Shown piece after piece: positions 1-8,257 of a DNA stretch of 64,000 bases. This DNA is from an uncultured Psychroserpens sp. (GTDB lineage Bacteria > Bacteroidota > Bacteroidia > Flavobacteriales > Flavobacteriaceae): the NCBI RefSeq assembly GCF_947492715.1, contig NZ_CANLNS010000001.1, positions 124,001 through 188,000 on the forward strand, in the 5' to 3' direction. A program made the translations under genes and the position numbers. Below the pieces are notes generated by a model. That model was not told the DNA's origin. It did no database searches and saw only the letters and a list, made by a program, of their open reading frames with translations. Within the stretch, counting starts at the first letter, position 1. Each line of letters starts with the position of its first letter.

Positions 1-33
1 TATTTAATAAAAAAAGGAATGCGAATAAAGAAG

Positions 34-66
34 TAAAAAAAAGCCTCAATACATTGAGGCTTTTAA
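34..66 (-). terminator. Intrinsic terminator of the aromatic operon
   Basis: A 10-bp inverted repeat (41-50 with 53-62, core AGCCTCAAT) is flanked by an A-run on the left and a T-run on the right, so it can work in both directions. It sits directly after the stop of the last aromatic gene on the minus strand. Confidence 0.85.
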
Positions 67-68
67 AT

Positions 69-1151
69 TTATCCGTTAATAATTTTTTCTTGATGATTAA
101 TTGATTCTTGGTGAATGGCTTTAAAGACGCGTAAAATAAACTCTTCGCTTAAGTTCTTTTCTTCCCCTTGTAAAATCATTTTACCCAAAATTTCGTTCCA
201 ACGTTTTGATTGTAAAACAGCAACGTTATGATCCTTTTTTAATTGACCAATATCGTCGGCAACATTCATACGTTTTCCTAGCATTTCAATTAACTGATGA
301 TCAATCACATCAATTTGAGTCCTCATGGTATTAATCCTATTTTTAAACTCGGTAGCTTCACCTACTTCTTTACGAATTCTTAAATCCTCAGTGTACTTAA
401 CTAATGTTTCTGGTGTAATTTGTTGTGCTGCATCGCTCCAAGCATTATCTGGGTCAAAATGCGTTTCAACCATTAAACCATCATAGTTTAAATCGAGTGC
501 TGTTTGACACAAATCAAAAATGATATCACGACGACCCGCAATATGAGAAGGGTCTAAAATCAAAGGCAGGTCTGGAAAACGGTTTTGTAAATCTACCGCA
601 ATTTGCCATTCGGGATTATTTCTATAACGTGTCTTCTCATAAGTTGAAAACCCTCTATGAATCACACCAAGGTTTTTAACATCGGCCGTATAAAAACGTT
701 CTACAGCGCCTAACCATAAGGCCAAATCTGGGTTTACCGGATTTTTAATCAGTACTGTTTTATCTGTTCCTTTTAAAGCATCTGCAATCTCTTGTACAAT
801 AAAAGGGCTAACAGTCGTACGCGCGCCAATCCATAAAATATCAACATCATGTTTAAGCGCTAAGTCTACATGATTCGCATTTGCCACTTCGGTAGTGATC
901 ATCATCCCTGTTTCTTCCTTAGCTTTTTGCAACCATTTTAGACCCAGTGCACCAACGCCTTCAAAATTTCCAGGACGCGTTCTCGGTTTCCATATACCAG
1001 CTCTTAGCACAGTAGCATCACTATCTTTTAATTGGTGTGCAATTTTTAAAACTTGCTGCTCGGTTTCGGCACTGCATGGCCCCGCAATAACAAGCGGATG
1101 TTCTAACCCAAATTTATCTAACCATGCTCTCAATTCTTTCTTATTCTCCAT
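69..1151 (-). CDS. Bifunctional DAHP synthase / chorismate mutase
   Basis: 360 aa. The N-terminal ~260 residues are a DAHP synthase (phosphoenolpyruvate + erythrose-4-phosphate to DAHP, first step of the shikimate pathway); RAGIWKPRTRPGNFEG and the IGARTT segment are typical. The C-terminal ~90 residues (from about 265, with RINTMRTQIDVIDHQLIEML) are an AroQ-type chorismate mutase that makes prephenate. This domain order is usual in Bacteroidota. It is the last gene of a four-gene operon, 8 nt after tyrA, so the operon contains both the pathway entry enzyme and the Phe/Tyr branch. Fusion of the mutase to the synthase commonly gives feedback by chorismate/prephenate in this family (family knowledge, not visible here). 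Confidence 0.95.
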   Translation of the reverse strand: MENKKELRAWLDKFGLEHPLVIAGPCSAETEQQVLKIAHQLKDSDATVLRAGIWKPRTRPGNFEGVGALGLKWLQKAKEETGMMITTEVANANHVDLALKHDVDILWIGARTTVSPFIVQEIADALKGTDKTVLIKNPVNPDLALWLGAVERFYTADVKNLGVIHRGFSTYEKTRYRNNPEWQIAVDLQNRFPDLPLILDPSHIAGRRDIIFDLCQTALDLNYDGLMVETHFDPDNAWSDAAQQITPETLVKYTEDLRIRKEVGEATEFKNRINTMRTQIDVIDHQLIEMLGKRMNVADDIGQLKKDHNVAVLQSKRWNEILGKMILQGEEKNLSEEFILRVFKAIHQESINHQEKIING

Positions 1152-1159
1152 AATTTCTA

Positions 1160-2011
1160 TTAAGCAATTCCTTTTAATATCTCTTTTATATGATTTGTAT
1201 TTTTCATTTCGTTATAAATCTCTTCAAAATCATCGGCTTCCATATAATTTTTAAAGCGTTTTAAATTAGCAATATATTCATCTAGTGTTTCAATAACATT
1301 AGTTTTATTCTGTTTAAAAATTGGTGTCCACATATCTGGTGAACTTTTAGCTAGGCGTACTGTACTTTCAAAACCACTTCCAGCCATATCAAAAATATCG
1401 CGCTCATTTTTCTCCTTTTCTATTACTGTTTTTCCTAACATGAACGAGCTTATGTGCGATAAGTGAGAAACGTAAGCTATATGTTTATCATGTGCTTCCG
1501 GATTCATATACCGAATACGCATCCCTAAGTCTGAAAATAACGCTAAAGCTTTCTCTTGTAACTTAAATGCGGTTTTTTCAACCTCACAAATAATATTAGT
1601 TTTCTTTTGAAACAAATACCTTATTGCTGCTTTTGGACCAGAAAATTCTGTACCTGCGATAGGGTGTGTAGCTAAAAAATTACGTCTTCTTTTGTGATTT
1701 TCAACAACTTTACAAACTGGAAATTTGGTAGAGCCCACATCAATAACCAAAGTATCATCAGAAATAAGGTCTAAAATTTTAGGCAACTCTATAACACTCT
1801 TATCAACTGGAATAGAAAGTACAACCAAATCTGCATGTTTTAAATCATCATAAGTTGCGGTAGCATCAATAATTTTAAGAGCTAAGGCTTCTTCTAAATG
1901 AAAGGGGTTAGAATCAATTCCAAAAACGCTAATATTCTTCGTATTAGATTTGACATCTAGTGCCAAGCTACCTCCTATTAATCCAACGCCAATAATGTAA
2001 ATGTTATTCAT
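1160..2011 (-). CDS. tyrA: Prephenate dehydrogenase
   Basis: 283 aa cytoplasmic NAD(P)-dependent enzyme that converts prephenate to 4-hydroxyphenylpyruvate in tyrosine synthesis. The Rossmann motif GVGLIGGSLALD lies at residues 8-19, and the substrate region THPIAGTEFSGP is at about 115-126. There is no fused chorismate mutase or ACT domain; the mutase is on the downstream gene. It begins 3 nt after the aminotransferase stop, which implies one transcript and probably translational coupling. Confidence 0.95.
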   Translation of the reverse strand: MNNIYIIGVGLIGGSLALDVKSNTKNISVFGIDSNPFHLEEALALKIIDATATYDDLKHADLVVLSIPVDKSVIELPKILDLISDDTLVIDVGSTKFPVCKVVENHKRRRNFLATHPIAGTEFSGPKAAIRYLFQKKTNIICEVEKTAFKLQEKALALFSDLGMRIRYMNPEAHDKHIAYVSHLSHISSFMLGKTVIEKEKNERDIFDMAGSGFESTVRLAKSSPDMWTPIFKQNKTNVIETLDEYIANLKRFKNYMEADDFEEIYNEMKNTNHIKEILKGIA

Positions 2012-2014
2012 ATG

Positions 2015-3160
2015 TTACGTTAATCTAGCTAATGCTTCTTCTAATTCGTCCTGCGATGCGCACAACGATATTCTAATATATCTATCACCATTGCTTCCAA
2101 AAATGGTTCCTGGTGTTATGAAAATAGATTTTTCTCTGAGTATGACATCAATATATTCTTCGCCATTCAAATAGTCTGGTAATTTGGCCCAAACAAATAG
2201 TCCTGTGGCGCCTTTATCATAAGTACAGTTAAGTGCTTCAGCAATTTTCCACACGATTTGTCGCCGTTGTTCATACACGCTATTAAGGCTCAAAAACCAC
2301 ATATTAGAACAGTTTAATGCTTCAATGGCGCCTTTTTGAATTCCTAAAAACATCCCTGAGTCCATATTACTTTTTACGCGTAATACAGCATTAATATATT
2401 CACCTTTGCCTACTAACATGCCAACACGCCAGCCTGCCATATTAAACGTTTTACTAAGTGAATTTAACTCTAAACACACGTCCGATGCACCATTATATTT
2501 AAGGATACTTCTTGGGTATTTATTTAGTATAAAGCTATAAGGGTTGTCGTTAACAATTAATATATTATTGCGTTTAGCAAAAGTAATTAGGTCTTCAAAT
2601 AGCTTATTAGTAGCAGGAGCTCCTGTTGGCATATGCGGATAATTAACCCACATTATCTTAACATTTTCAACGCCTCTTTTTTCTAATGCAATAAGGTCTG
2701 GCAACCAATTGTTCTCTTCAGTTAAATCGTAGTGTACAGGGACGGCTCCAACCAATTTGGTTACCGACTCGTATGTTGGATAACCAGGATTAGGAATCAA
2801 TACCTCATCACCAGCATTTAAAAATGCCATCGATATGTGTAAAATACCTTCTTTACTTCCCATAAGTGGAAGGACTTCACTCAAAGGGCTCAAAGACACA
2901 TTAAAATGTTTTCTGTAAAAAGTAGTAATAGCTTCTCGTAATTCTGGAATGCCTTGGTAGCTTTGATAGGTGTGAGCAGCTTCCTCATTAAACGTTTCTA
3001 CCAACGCATTAAGAACACGTTCGGGCGGATTTAAATCTGGGCTACCAATACCTAAATTAATAATTGGTTTTCCTTGAGACTCAAGTAACCTTACTTCTCG
3101 TAATTTTTTGGAGAAATAGTATTCTTCAACAGTTTGTAATCGGTTAGCAATCTGAATCAT
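2015..3160 (-). CDS. PLP-dependent aminotransferase class I/II, probably aromatic
   Basis: 381 aa fold-type I aminotransferase. The Schiff-base lysine lies in SLSKTFNMAGWRVGM (about residues 237-251), with the NPGYPTY and phosphate-binding arginine (RISL) segments also present. Position between pheA and tyrA suggests that it transaminates phenylpyruvate and 4-hydroxyphenylpyruvate to Phe and Tyr; sequence alone does not exclude an aspartate or LL-DAP aminotransferase role. Its start overlaps the pheA stop by 4 nt (ATGA). Confidence 0.88.
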   Translation of the reverse strand: MIQIANRLQTVEEYYFSKKLREVRLLESQGKPIINLGIGSPDLNPPERVLNALVETFNEEAAHTYQSYQGIPELREAITTFYRKHFNVSLSPLSEVLPLMGSKEGILHISMAFLNAGDEVLIPNPGYPTYESVTKLVGAVPVHYDLTEENNWLPDLIALEKRGVENVKIMWVNYPHMPTGAPATNKLFEDLITFAKRNNILIVNDNPYSFILNKYPRSILKYNGASDVCLELNSLSKTFNMAGWRVGMLVGKGEYINAVLRVKSNMDSGMFLGIQKGAIEALNCSNMWFLSLNSVYEQRRQIVWKIAEALNCTYDKGATGLFVWAKLPDYLNGEEYIDVILREKSIFITPGTIFGSNGDRYIRISLCASQDELEEALARLT

Positions 3161-3984
3161 TGTCTTGCGTTTTTATATTCTCCCAATACTTTAAATTCTT
3201 GAGCCATAAGGTTCATTATGGATTTAGCTTTATCGAAATCTGAATAGTTATCGAAAGTCAAATCCACAAAAAAAGCATACTTCCAAGGGGTTTCAATTTT
3301 TGGGAGTGATTGAATCTTCGTTAAATTTAACTTACAATCACTTAATACATTCAAAATAGTCGCTAAACTTCCTCTTTTATGGTCTAATTCAAACTTAACT
3401 GAAGCCTTATTGATTTTATCTTCTGAAATTTCAGAATTTTTTGTCTTTACAATGACAAATCGCGTCTCGTTATGTGGTATGGTTTGAATACTTTCTGAAA
3501 TAATGTCGAGTTCAAACAATTGAGCTGCCAATTTTGAAGCAATCGCTGCCATTTTTTTTATTTGACCTTTCTGAATGCGTTGGGCCACCTCTGCCGTATC
3601 CTTATCTTCAATAAGTTTAATATGAGGATATTGTTTAAAAAACGTTTTACATTGTAACAATGCCATAGGATGCGAATGCACTTCTTCAATATCATGAATA
3701 GATTGATTAGGCATGGCCATGAGGTGATGCTGAATATCTAAATAGTGCTCACCCACAATATGCAAGTCCTCCGAATCTATTAAGGCATAATTAGGAATTA
3801 TAGAACCTGCAATCGAATTTTCAATGGCCATAATCGCGGCATCACTGTTTTGAGACAACAAACTATCTACAGCTTTATCAAACGTTAAACACTCATTAAC
3901 GGTCACTGAAGCATCAAAAAATTGTTGTGAAACAATATGATGAAAAGATCCCTTTATTCCTTGTATGGCTACTGATTTTATCAT
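3157..3984 (-). CDS. pheA: Prephenate dehydratase with ACT domain
   Basis: 275 aa. Converts prephenate to phenylpyruvate. The periplasmic-binding-like catalytic domain includes IENSIAGSI and the catalytic TRF motif (HNETRFVIV, about residue 175). An ACT regulatory domain follows (HKRGSLATILNVL... to PWKYAFFVDL). A longer reading frame opens at 4005, but those 7 extra codons lie inside a terminator hairpin, so I chose the ATG at 3984, which follows the T-run directly and gives the expected N-terminus MIKSVAIQG. First structural gene of the aromatic operon, controlled by the attenuator just upstream. Confidence 0.94.
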   Translation of the reverse strand: MIKSVAIQGIKGSFHHIVSQQFFDASVTVNECLTFDKAVDSLLSQNSDAAIMAIENSIAGSIIPNYALIDSEDLHIVGEHYLDIQHHLMAMPNQSIHDIEEVHSHPMALLQCKTFFKQYPHIKLIEDKDTAEVAQRIQKGQIKKMAAIASKLAAQLFELDIISESIQTIPHNETRFVIVKTKNSEISEDKINKASVKFELDHKRGSLATILNVLSDCKLNLTKIQSLPKIETPWKYAFFVDLTFDNYSDFDKAKSIMNLMAQEFKVLGEYKNARQ

Positions 3985-4013
3985 AAAAAAAGTCTCGATT
4001 TTCATCGAGACTT
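3985..4013 (-). promoter_or_regulatory. Attenuator terminator of the aromatic operon
   Basis: A perfect 10-bp stem (3990-3999 with 4004-4013, AAGTCTCGAT) with a 4-nt loop is followed on the minus strand by seven Ts, and the pheA ATG comes next. A rival pairing is visible: GAGAC at 4054-4050, inside the leader-peptide Arg-Glu-Thr codons, complements GTCTC at 4011-4007 in the 5' arm of the terminator. A ribosome stalled on upstream aromatic codons would leave GAGAC free to form the antiterminator; one that reaches the leader stop would cover it and allow termination. Confidence 0.9.
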
Positions 4014-4036
4014 ACATTAAATTTATTTCTAATAAA

Positions 4037-4114
4037 TTATACATATAACGTCTCTCTCTTTTCGCTAAAAAAGAAATAAAACCAGTTATAATATGTATAA
4101 TTTAATGTATTCAT
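4037..4114 (-). CDS. Aromatic amino-acid leader peptide (25 aa)
   Basis: A 25-codon reading frame, ATG at 4114 and TAA at 4039-4037, contains the run YTYYNWFYFFF (residues 6-16): five Phe/Trp-type and four Tyr codons almost uninterrupted, then SEKRETLYV. It ends 23 nt before the terminator stem. Composition, position and the complementary GAGAC/GTCTC segments make this a classic ribosome-mediated attenuation leader responding to Phe, Tyr and Trp supply. The conserved-looking Lys-Arg-Glu-Thr tail is explained by the RNA pairing it encodes rather than by protein function. Confidence 0.9.
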   Translation of the reverse strand: MNTLNYTYYNWFYFFFSEKRETLYV

Positions 4115-4239
4115 GTCGTTATTGAATTGCTAATGTAATTATTATTTTAAGAAATCAAAATTGTTATACCATATTTTTAAGTTTAACGTTTCAGTTTTAA
4201 AGAATTCTTAATTTAAAGGACAGCATTAGTTATAATTGC

Positions 4240-4247
4240 TATTTTTG
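4240..4247 (+). promoter_or_regulatory. Candidate -7 promoter element of gldA
   Basis: TATTTTTG matches the Bacteroidota -7 consensus TAnnTTTG and lies 17 nt before the gldA ATG. No convincing -33 TTG was found at the usual spacing. Confidence 0.4.
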
Positions 4248-4264
4248 AATAAATAAATTGATAT

Positions 4265-5158
4265 ATGTCTATTGAAGTTGAAAACATCTCTAAAGTATAT
4301 GGTGAACAAAAAGCCCTTAACAGCATTTCTTTTTCTGTAAAGAAAGGAGAAATTGTTGGCTTTTTAGGTCCAAATGGCGCAGGAAAATCTACGCTTATGA
4401 AAATACTAACTACATATATCAATGCTTCCAATGGTGTTGCCAAGGTAAGCGGGTTTAACGTGGAAATTAATAAAAAGGATGTCCAAAATAATGTGGGCTA
4501 TCTCCCAGAACACAACCCTTTGTATTTAGACATGTATGTCAAAGAATACCTAAGTTTCAACGCAAGTGTTTATAAAACGCCTAAATCTAGAATTAATGAG
4601 GTTATAGAATTAACCGGACTCACTCCCGAAGCACATAAAAAAATGAGTCAGTTATCAAAAGGGTACAGACAGCGTGTTGGTTTAGCCAATGCTTTGTTAC
4701 ACGATCCATCTGTATTAATTTTAGATGAACCTACTACTGGTTTAGACCCAAATCAATTGGTAGATATTAGACATCTTATTAAGAATATTGGTAAGGACAA
4801 GACTGTTTTTTTATCAACGCATATTATGCAAGAGGTAGAAGCAATTTGTGATCGTGTCATTATTATCAATAAAGGTGAAATTGTAGCCGACAAAAAACTC
4901 AAGGAACTTAGAGATGACAGTGAACAAACCGTTATTGTAGAGTTTGATTATCGCGTTGAAGATGCTTTTTTACTGAAACTTCCTAATGTTAAAAATGTCG
5001 TAAACACACATGATTTTATTTATGAAATCACCTTCTCTACAACAGAAGACATGCGCTCTCATGTGTTTGATTTTGCACATGATAATCAATTAAAAATTCT
5101 CCAACTCAATCAAAAAAATGCAAGTTTAGAAAGTTTGTTTAGAGAATTAACTTCATGA
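4265..5158 (+). CDS. gldA: Gliding-motility ABC transporter ATPase GldA
   Basis: 297 aa ABC ATPase. Walker A GPNGAGKST at about residues 35-43, signature LSKGYRQRVGLA (about 134-145), Walker B VLILDEP (about 155-161) and the H-loop STHIMQE are all present. The C-terminal ~75 residues (from VIVEFDY) match the extension seen in GldA. In Flavobacterium, GldA works with GldF and GldG, needed for gliding. No gldF/gldG is next to it here, which is usual. It is divergent from the aromatic operon. Confidence 0.92.
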   Translation: MSIEVENISKVYGEQKALNSISFSVKKGEIVGFLGPNGAGKSTLMKILTTYINASNGVAKVSGFNVEINKKDVQNNVGYLPEHNPLYLDMYVKEYLSFNASVYKTPKSRINEVIELTGLTPEAHKKMSQLSKGYRQRVGLANALLHDPSVLILDEPTTGLDPNQLVDIRHLIKNIGKDKTVFLSTHIMQEVEAICDRVIIINKGEIVADKKLKELRDDSEQTVIVEFDYRVEDAFLLKLPNVKNVVNTHDFIYEITFSTTEDMRSHVFDFAHDNQLKILQLNQKNASLESLFRELTS

Positions 5159-5264
5159 TGTCGCATTAGATATTGTTAAAACTTTAATAGAATCAAAAAC
5201 GCAACTAATTGCAGATATTCGTTTCTTTTTACTTGTAGGGGTTTATGTGCTTATTCAAAAATAA
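5151..5264 (+). pseudogene. Possible gene remnant after gldA
   Basis: In the frame starting at 5151 there are 37 codons without a start codon, ending at TAA 5262-5264. The translation looks protein-like: a charged helix (DIVKTLIESKTQLIADIR) followed by a hydrophobic segment (FFLLVGVYVLIQK). It overlaps the end of gldA by 8 nt and the end of the opposite gene by 14 nt. I cannot name a family. It may be the tail of a lost membrane-protein gene or a chance frame. Confidence 0.3.
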
Positions 5265-6000
5265 GCTGTCCTGTGTAAAATTGTTGCACGTCAATAACTG
5301 GAGGTGCATTGACCACAATAACATCTCCTGTACTTCGTATCTCTCCTGTTAGAGATTGTTGCGCATTAATTATCATATCATTGCTACTGCGCTGAAAAAT
5401 GGCCACGTCTTGGGCTATTAAATGACGGCCTTCAAATCTAGCATCTCCAGAAAAAAAACGAATATTAGCCGTATCGGTAGATCCCGAAATATAGCAAGTT
5501 GATAGATTATTAACGGTTACAGTAAACACGTTACAGTCTATTTCGAGAATAAAATTACCATCGGTGTTAACGGCGTCTTCCTCTTCAAAATCTTCAGAAA
5601 TCAATTCTAAGGCATTATAGGCAAGTACGCCATTGCTTCGCACAGCTAAACCTGATCCATTTCTAATTTTTGTAATATTCGGAGCGCTTACAAACACTTT
5701 GGTAATGCCATAGTCTCTAGTAATATTGCAGGCATTATTATTGTGGATTTCGAGCCTGCCGTTTACCACGTCCACGTCAATATCGTTCATTAAATATTCG
5801 CCCGTTTGAACGGTTACTTTCTGTGTTAGCTCATCGGTGAGTATGAGTTCGATTCTAGGAAAAACAGTAATTTCAGTAAAGGCATCTACTTCAAAATCGC
5901 GTTCTATAATAGTTCCTGAATTTTGGAAACAATCGGGCACATTTTCCCCATTGCATGAACAAAACAACACAACAACCATTATATATACTAACTTTCTCAT
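5251..6000 (-). CDS. DUF2807 (head GIN domain) lipoprotein
   Basis: 249 aa. The N-terminus has a lipoprotein signal with lipobox-like LFCSC (Cys at about 16). The rest fits the DUF2807 'putative auto-transporter adhesin, head GIN domain' family: a beta-helix-like repeat of short strands (FTEITVFPRIELILTD, ALELISEDF, FTVTVNNLSTCYISGSTD, ANIRFFSGDARFEGRHL). Cell-envelope location is expected; molecular function is unknown. Its ATG overlaps the stop of the upstream acyloxyacyl hydrolase by 4 nt, so the two are co-transcribed. Confidence 0.82.
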   Translation of the reverse strand: MRKLVYIMVVVLFCSCNGENVPDCFQNSGTIIERDFEVDAFTEITVFPRIELILTDELTQKVTVQTGEYLMNDIDVDVVNGRLEIHNNNACNITRDYGITKVFVSAPNITKIRNGSGLAVRSNGVLAYNALELISEDFEEEDAVNTDGNFILEIDCNVFTVTVNNLSTCYISGSTDTANIRFFSGDARFEGRHLIAQDVAIFQRSSNDMIINAQQSLTGEIRSTGDVIVVNAPPVIDVQQFYTGQLIFE

Positions 6001-7094
6001 AATCGTATTCCTATTCCAAATTCAACAGCTTCTGCTTTGGCGCCATGCGACTTCAGTGTTATTGCCCCAAATAGTTTATCTCCAAAATAACGCTTCAACC
6101 CAATCCTGTTATAAACACGTCCTTCAAAATCGTATGGATAATAGACATAATATCCTAATTGAGATATAAATGACATTTTATTAATAAACAATTCATGTCC
6201 AATAAAAACACCTACGCGCTTCCAATCTTCATCACCACTTACATTCAATTCAGGAAAAGCCACAGCATAAAAATGAATGAGCTCTTTCAGAAATTTAGAA
6301 AAGAAAATATCTGTTCCAACCTGAACAGCGCTTTTTCGGTTTAATCGTTTATCTGCATAGGCAGAGACAATATAAAAAGGGTACTGACCAACACCTATAA
6401 TATCACTCTCATTAGCCCCGCTTCTAAAGGCTAAGTTATATTTAATAGGCTCTTTATATTTCTTTTCTTCGGAAGACGGAATATATTCGGGTTCGTTGTC
6501 ATAATCAAACAAATAATTAGCTCCCACATTAAACACAAACGTATTTGTAGAATTATTAGGCGCTTTAAAATTGGCATTAGAATAGTGAATTACCGAAATA
6601 CCTGCCTGAACACCTATCCCTTTAAAAATGTTCTCCTTTTTGTAATTAAGCATCACATAGGTTGTACTCAGCAAATCGGAACCATAAGCATTATTAACAA
6701 AATTGGTTTCTTTATCGTAGGGGTTTGTGGTATATGCAATGCCTTGTCCGATTCTGAAATTTAAATGTCGTTTTAAAAAGTAAAAATTATAGTGTGCATA
6801 GAGCCCATAATTCTCACCCAAAAAACGATTTTTCATATCTTGGTAAATAAATGAAAAACCCCAATCTGGATAATTATAACGACTTTCCCAGTCTTTAAAT
6901 CCGTATGTTTTTCTATTATAACTTAAAATTAATCCAGAAGGATGGTCTGTAATTAAATGTGCTATATCTGGGTTATGCTCTAAAATAGTTCCGTAGTAAG
7001 TATTTACATCTAGAGTAAACCGTTTAAGGTCATTCTCTTGAGCAAGTACGAATGTGGAAATTAAGCAAAAAATGTAGGCACTGAAACGCTTCAT
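5997..7094 (-). CDS. Acyloxyacyl hydrolase (PagL-like lipid A deacylase)
   Basis: 365 aa with a signal peptide (residues 1-18, cut after VLA-QE) and many alternating beta-barrel strands, ending in a long barrel-like C-terminus (FGIGIRL). The segment AGISVIHYSNANF near residues 168-180 matches the PagL active-site HxSN region. PagL enzymes remove an acyl chain from lipid A in the outer membrane. At 365 aa it is about twice the length of proteobacterial PagL, as in many Bacteroidota versions. It starts 34 nt after metF and has its own TATTTTTG element (7119-7112), so separate transcription is plausible. Confidence 0.78.
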   Translation of the reverse strand: MKRFSAYIFCLISTFVLAQENDLKRFTLDVNTYYGTILEHNPDIAHLITDHPSGLILSYNRKTYGFKDWESRYNYPDWGFSFIYQDMKNRFLGENYGLYAHYNFYFLKRHLNFRIGQGIAYTTNPYDKETNFVNNAYGSDLLSTTYVMLNYKKENIFKGIGVQAGISVIHYSNANFKAPNNSTNTFVFNVGANYLFDYDNEPEYIPSSEEKKYKEPIKYNLAFRSGANESDIIGVGQYPFYIVSAYADKRLNRKSAVQVGTDIFFSKFLKELIHFYAVAFPELNVSGDEDWKRVGVFIGHELFINKMSFISQLGYYVYYPYDFEGRVYNRIGLKRYFGDKLFGAITLKSHGAKAEAVEFGIGIRL

Positions 7095-7111
7095 TTAATT
7101 TAGTTATGCCA

Positions 7112-7119
7112 CAAAAATA
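7112..7119 (-). promoter_or_regulatory. Candidate -7 element of the acyloxyacyl hydrolase gene
   Basis: TATTTTTG on the minus strand fits TAnnTTTG and lies 17 nt before the ATG at 7094, inside the short gap after metF. No TTG at the standard upstream distance. Confidence 0.35.
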
Positions 7120-7128
7120 ACAGAATAA

Positions 7129-8085
7129 TCAAAACACCTGCGACGCAACAGCTTTAATATTGTCACTTTTTCCCATAGAATAATAATGTAGCACAGGAAT
7201 TCCTGCTTTTTGAAGGGCTTTAGATTGTTGAATACACCACTCTACTCCTACTTGTCTAACCGCCTTATTGTCTTTGCATTTTACAATTTCGATAATTAGA
7301 TCTTCGGGTAAATCGACATGAAATCGATGCGGAATTAAATTGAGTTGTTTTTTTGTCGCTATTGGTTTTAATCCAGGAATTATAGGAACGGTTATCCCTT
7401 CATTTCTACATTTCTCAACAAATTTGAAATACTTGTCATTATCAAAAAACATTTGTGTGACGATATACTCTGCACCTTTTTTTATTTTCTTTTTTAGAAA
7501 GTGAATATCACTATCTAGACTAGGAGCTTCGGCATGTTTTTCGGGATACGCCCCAACGCCTATACAAAAATTGGTTGGTGAAGAATTTTCCAATTCCTCG
7601 TCCAAATAAACCCCTTTGTTTAAGTCGGAAATTTGACTCACCAATTCGCTAGCATAGTGATGACCATCTTTCTCTGGTTTGAAATACGTTTCGGTCTTTA
7701 CGGCATCACCACGAAGTGCCATGACATTATCAATACCTAAAAAATCGAGATCGATAAGAAAATTTTCGGTGTCTTCTTTTGTAAACCCACCGCACAAAAT
7801 ATGCGGTATTGCATCAACACCATATTTGTTCTGAATAGCGGCACAAATTCCTACTGTTCCTGGTCGCTTTTTTACAATTTGCTTTTTAAGCAACCCATTA
7901 CCTACATCTTTAAAGGTATATTCTTCACGATGATAGGTAACATCAATAAAAGGTGGATTGAACTCCATTAACGGATCAATATTATCAAATATAGATTGAA
8001 TATGCTGTCCTTTTAAAGGCGGTAAAATTTCGAATGAAAACTGTGTATTTCCATTGGCATTTTTTATGTGTCTGGTAACTTTCAT
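7129..8085 (-). CDS. metF: Methylenetetrahydrofolate reductase [NAD(P)H]
   Basis: 318 aa flavoprotein of the MetF/MTHFR family, which reduces 5,10-methylene-THF to 5-methyl-THF, the methyl donor for MetH. Typical segments are FEILPPLKG with the catalytic Glu near residue 19, DVTYHREE, NVMALRGD (folate loop) and YIVTQMFFD. Length is close to the bacterial family norm. It is the last enzyme of the met operon, 1 nt after a 32-codon membrane-peptide frame. Confidence 0.95.
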   Translation of the reverse strand: MKVTRHIKNANGNTQFSFEILPPLKGQHIQSIFDNIDPLMEFNPPFIDVTYHREEYTFKDVGNGLLKKQIVKKRPGTVGICAAIQNKYGVDAIPHILCGGFTKEDTENFLIDLDFLGIDNVMALRGDAVKTETYFKPEKDGHHYASELVSQISDLNKGVYLDEELENSSPTNFCIGVGAYPEKHAEAPSLDSDIHFLKKKIKKGAEYIVTQMFFDNDKYFKFVEKCRNEGITVPIIPGLKPIATKKQLNLIPHRFHVDLPEDLIIEIVKCKDNKAVRQVGVEWCIQQSKALQKAGIPVLHYYSMGKSDNIKAVASQVF

Positions 8086-8086
8086 A

Positions 8087-8185
8087 TTAAGGTGTTGACG
8101 TCAGATATGCCATAAGCAAAGACACTACAGTTAATAGTATTAATTGTAAAGCAAATCTGATTTCTATTTTATACTTTTTCATCAT
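8087..8185 (-). CDS. Short hydrophobic membrane peptide in the met operon
   Basis: A 32-codon frame with ATG at 8185 (second ATG at 8182) and TAA at 8089-8087, ending 1 nt before the metF ATG. The product begins with a basic stretch MMKKYKIEIR and continues as one transmembrane helix (FALQLILLTVVSLLMAYL), then TSTP. Position and hydrophobicity argue for a real coding unit coupled to metF, either a small membrane protein or a coupling leader. Function unknown. Confidence 0.5.
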   Translation of the reverse strand: MMKKYKIEIRFALQLILLTVVSLLMAYLTSTP

Positions 8186-8257
8186 CTTGAATTTATAGGT
8201 TAATACAAGATTACTATTTAATCTCTATGTTATTATAAGCTCAACTCTAAGAAATTG

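Noticed and set aside
3985-4005. pheA start at 4005
   Set aside because: These codons overlap the attenuator terminator; the ATG at 3984 after the T-run gives the normal N-terminus.
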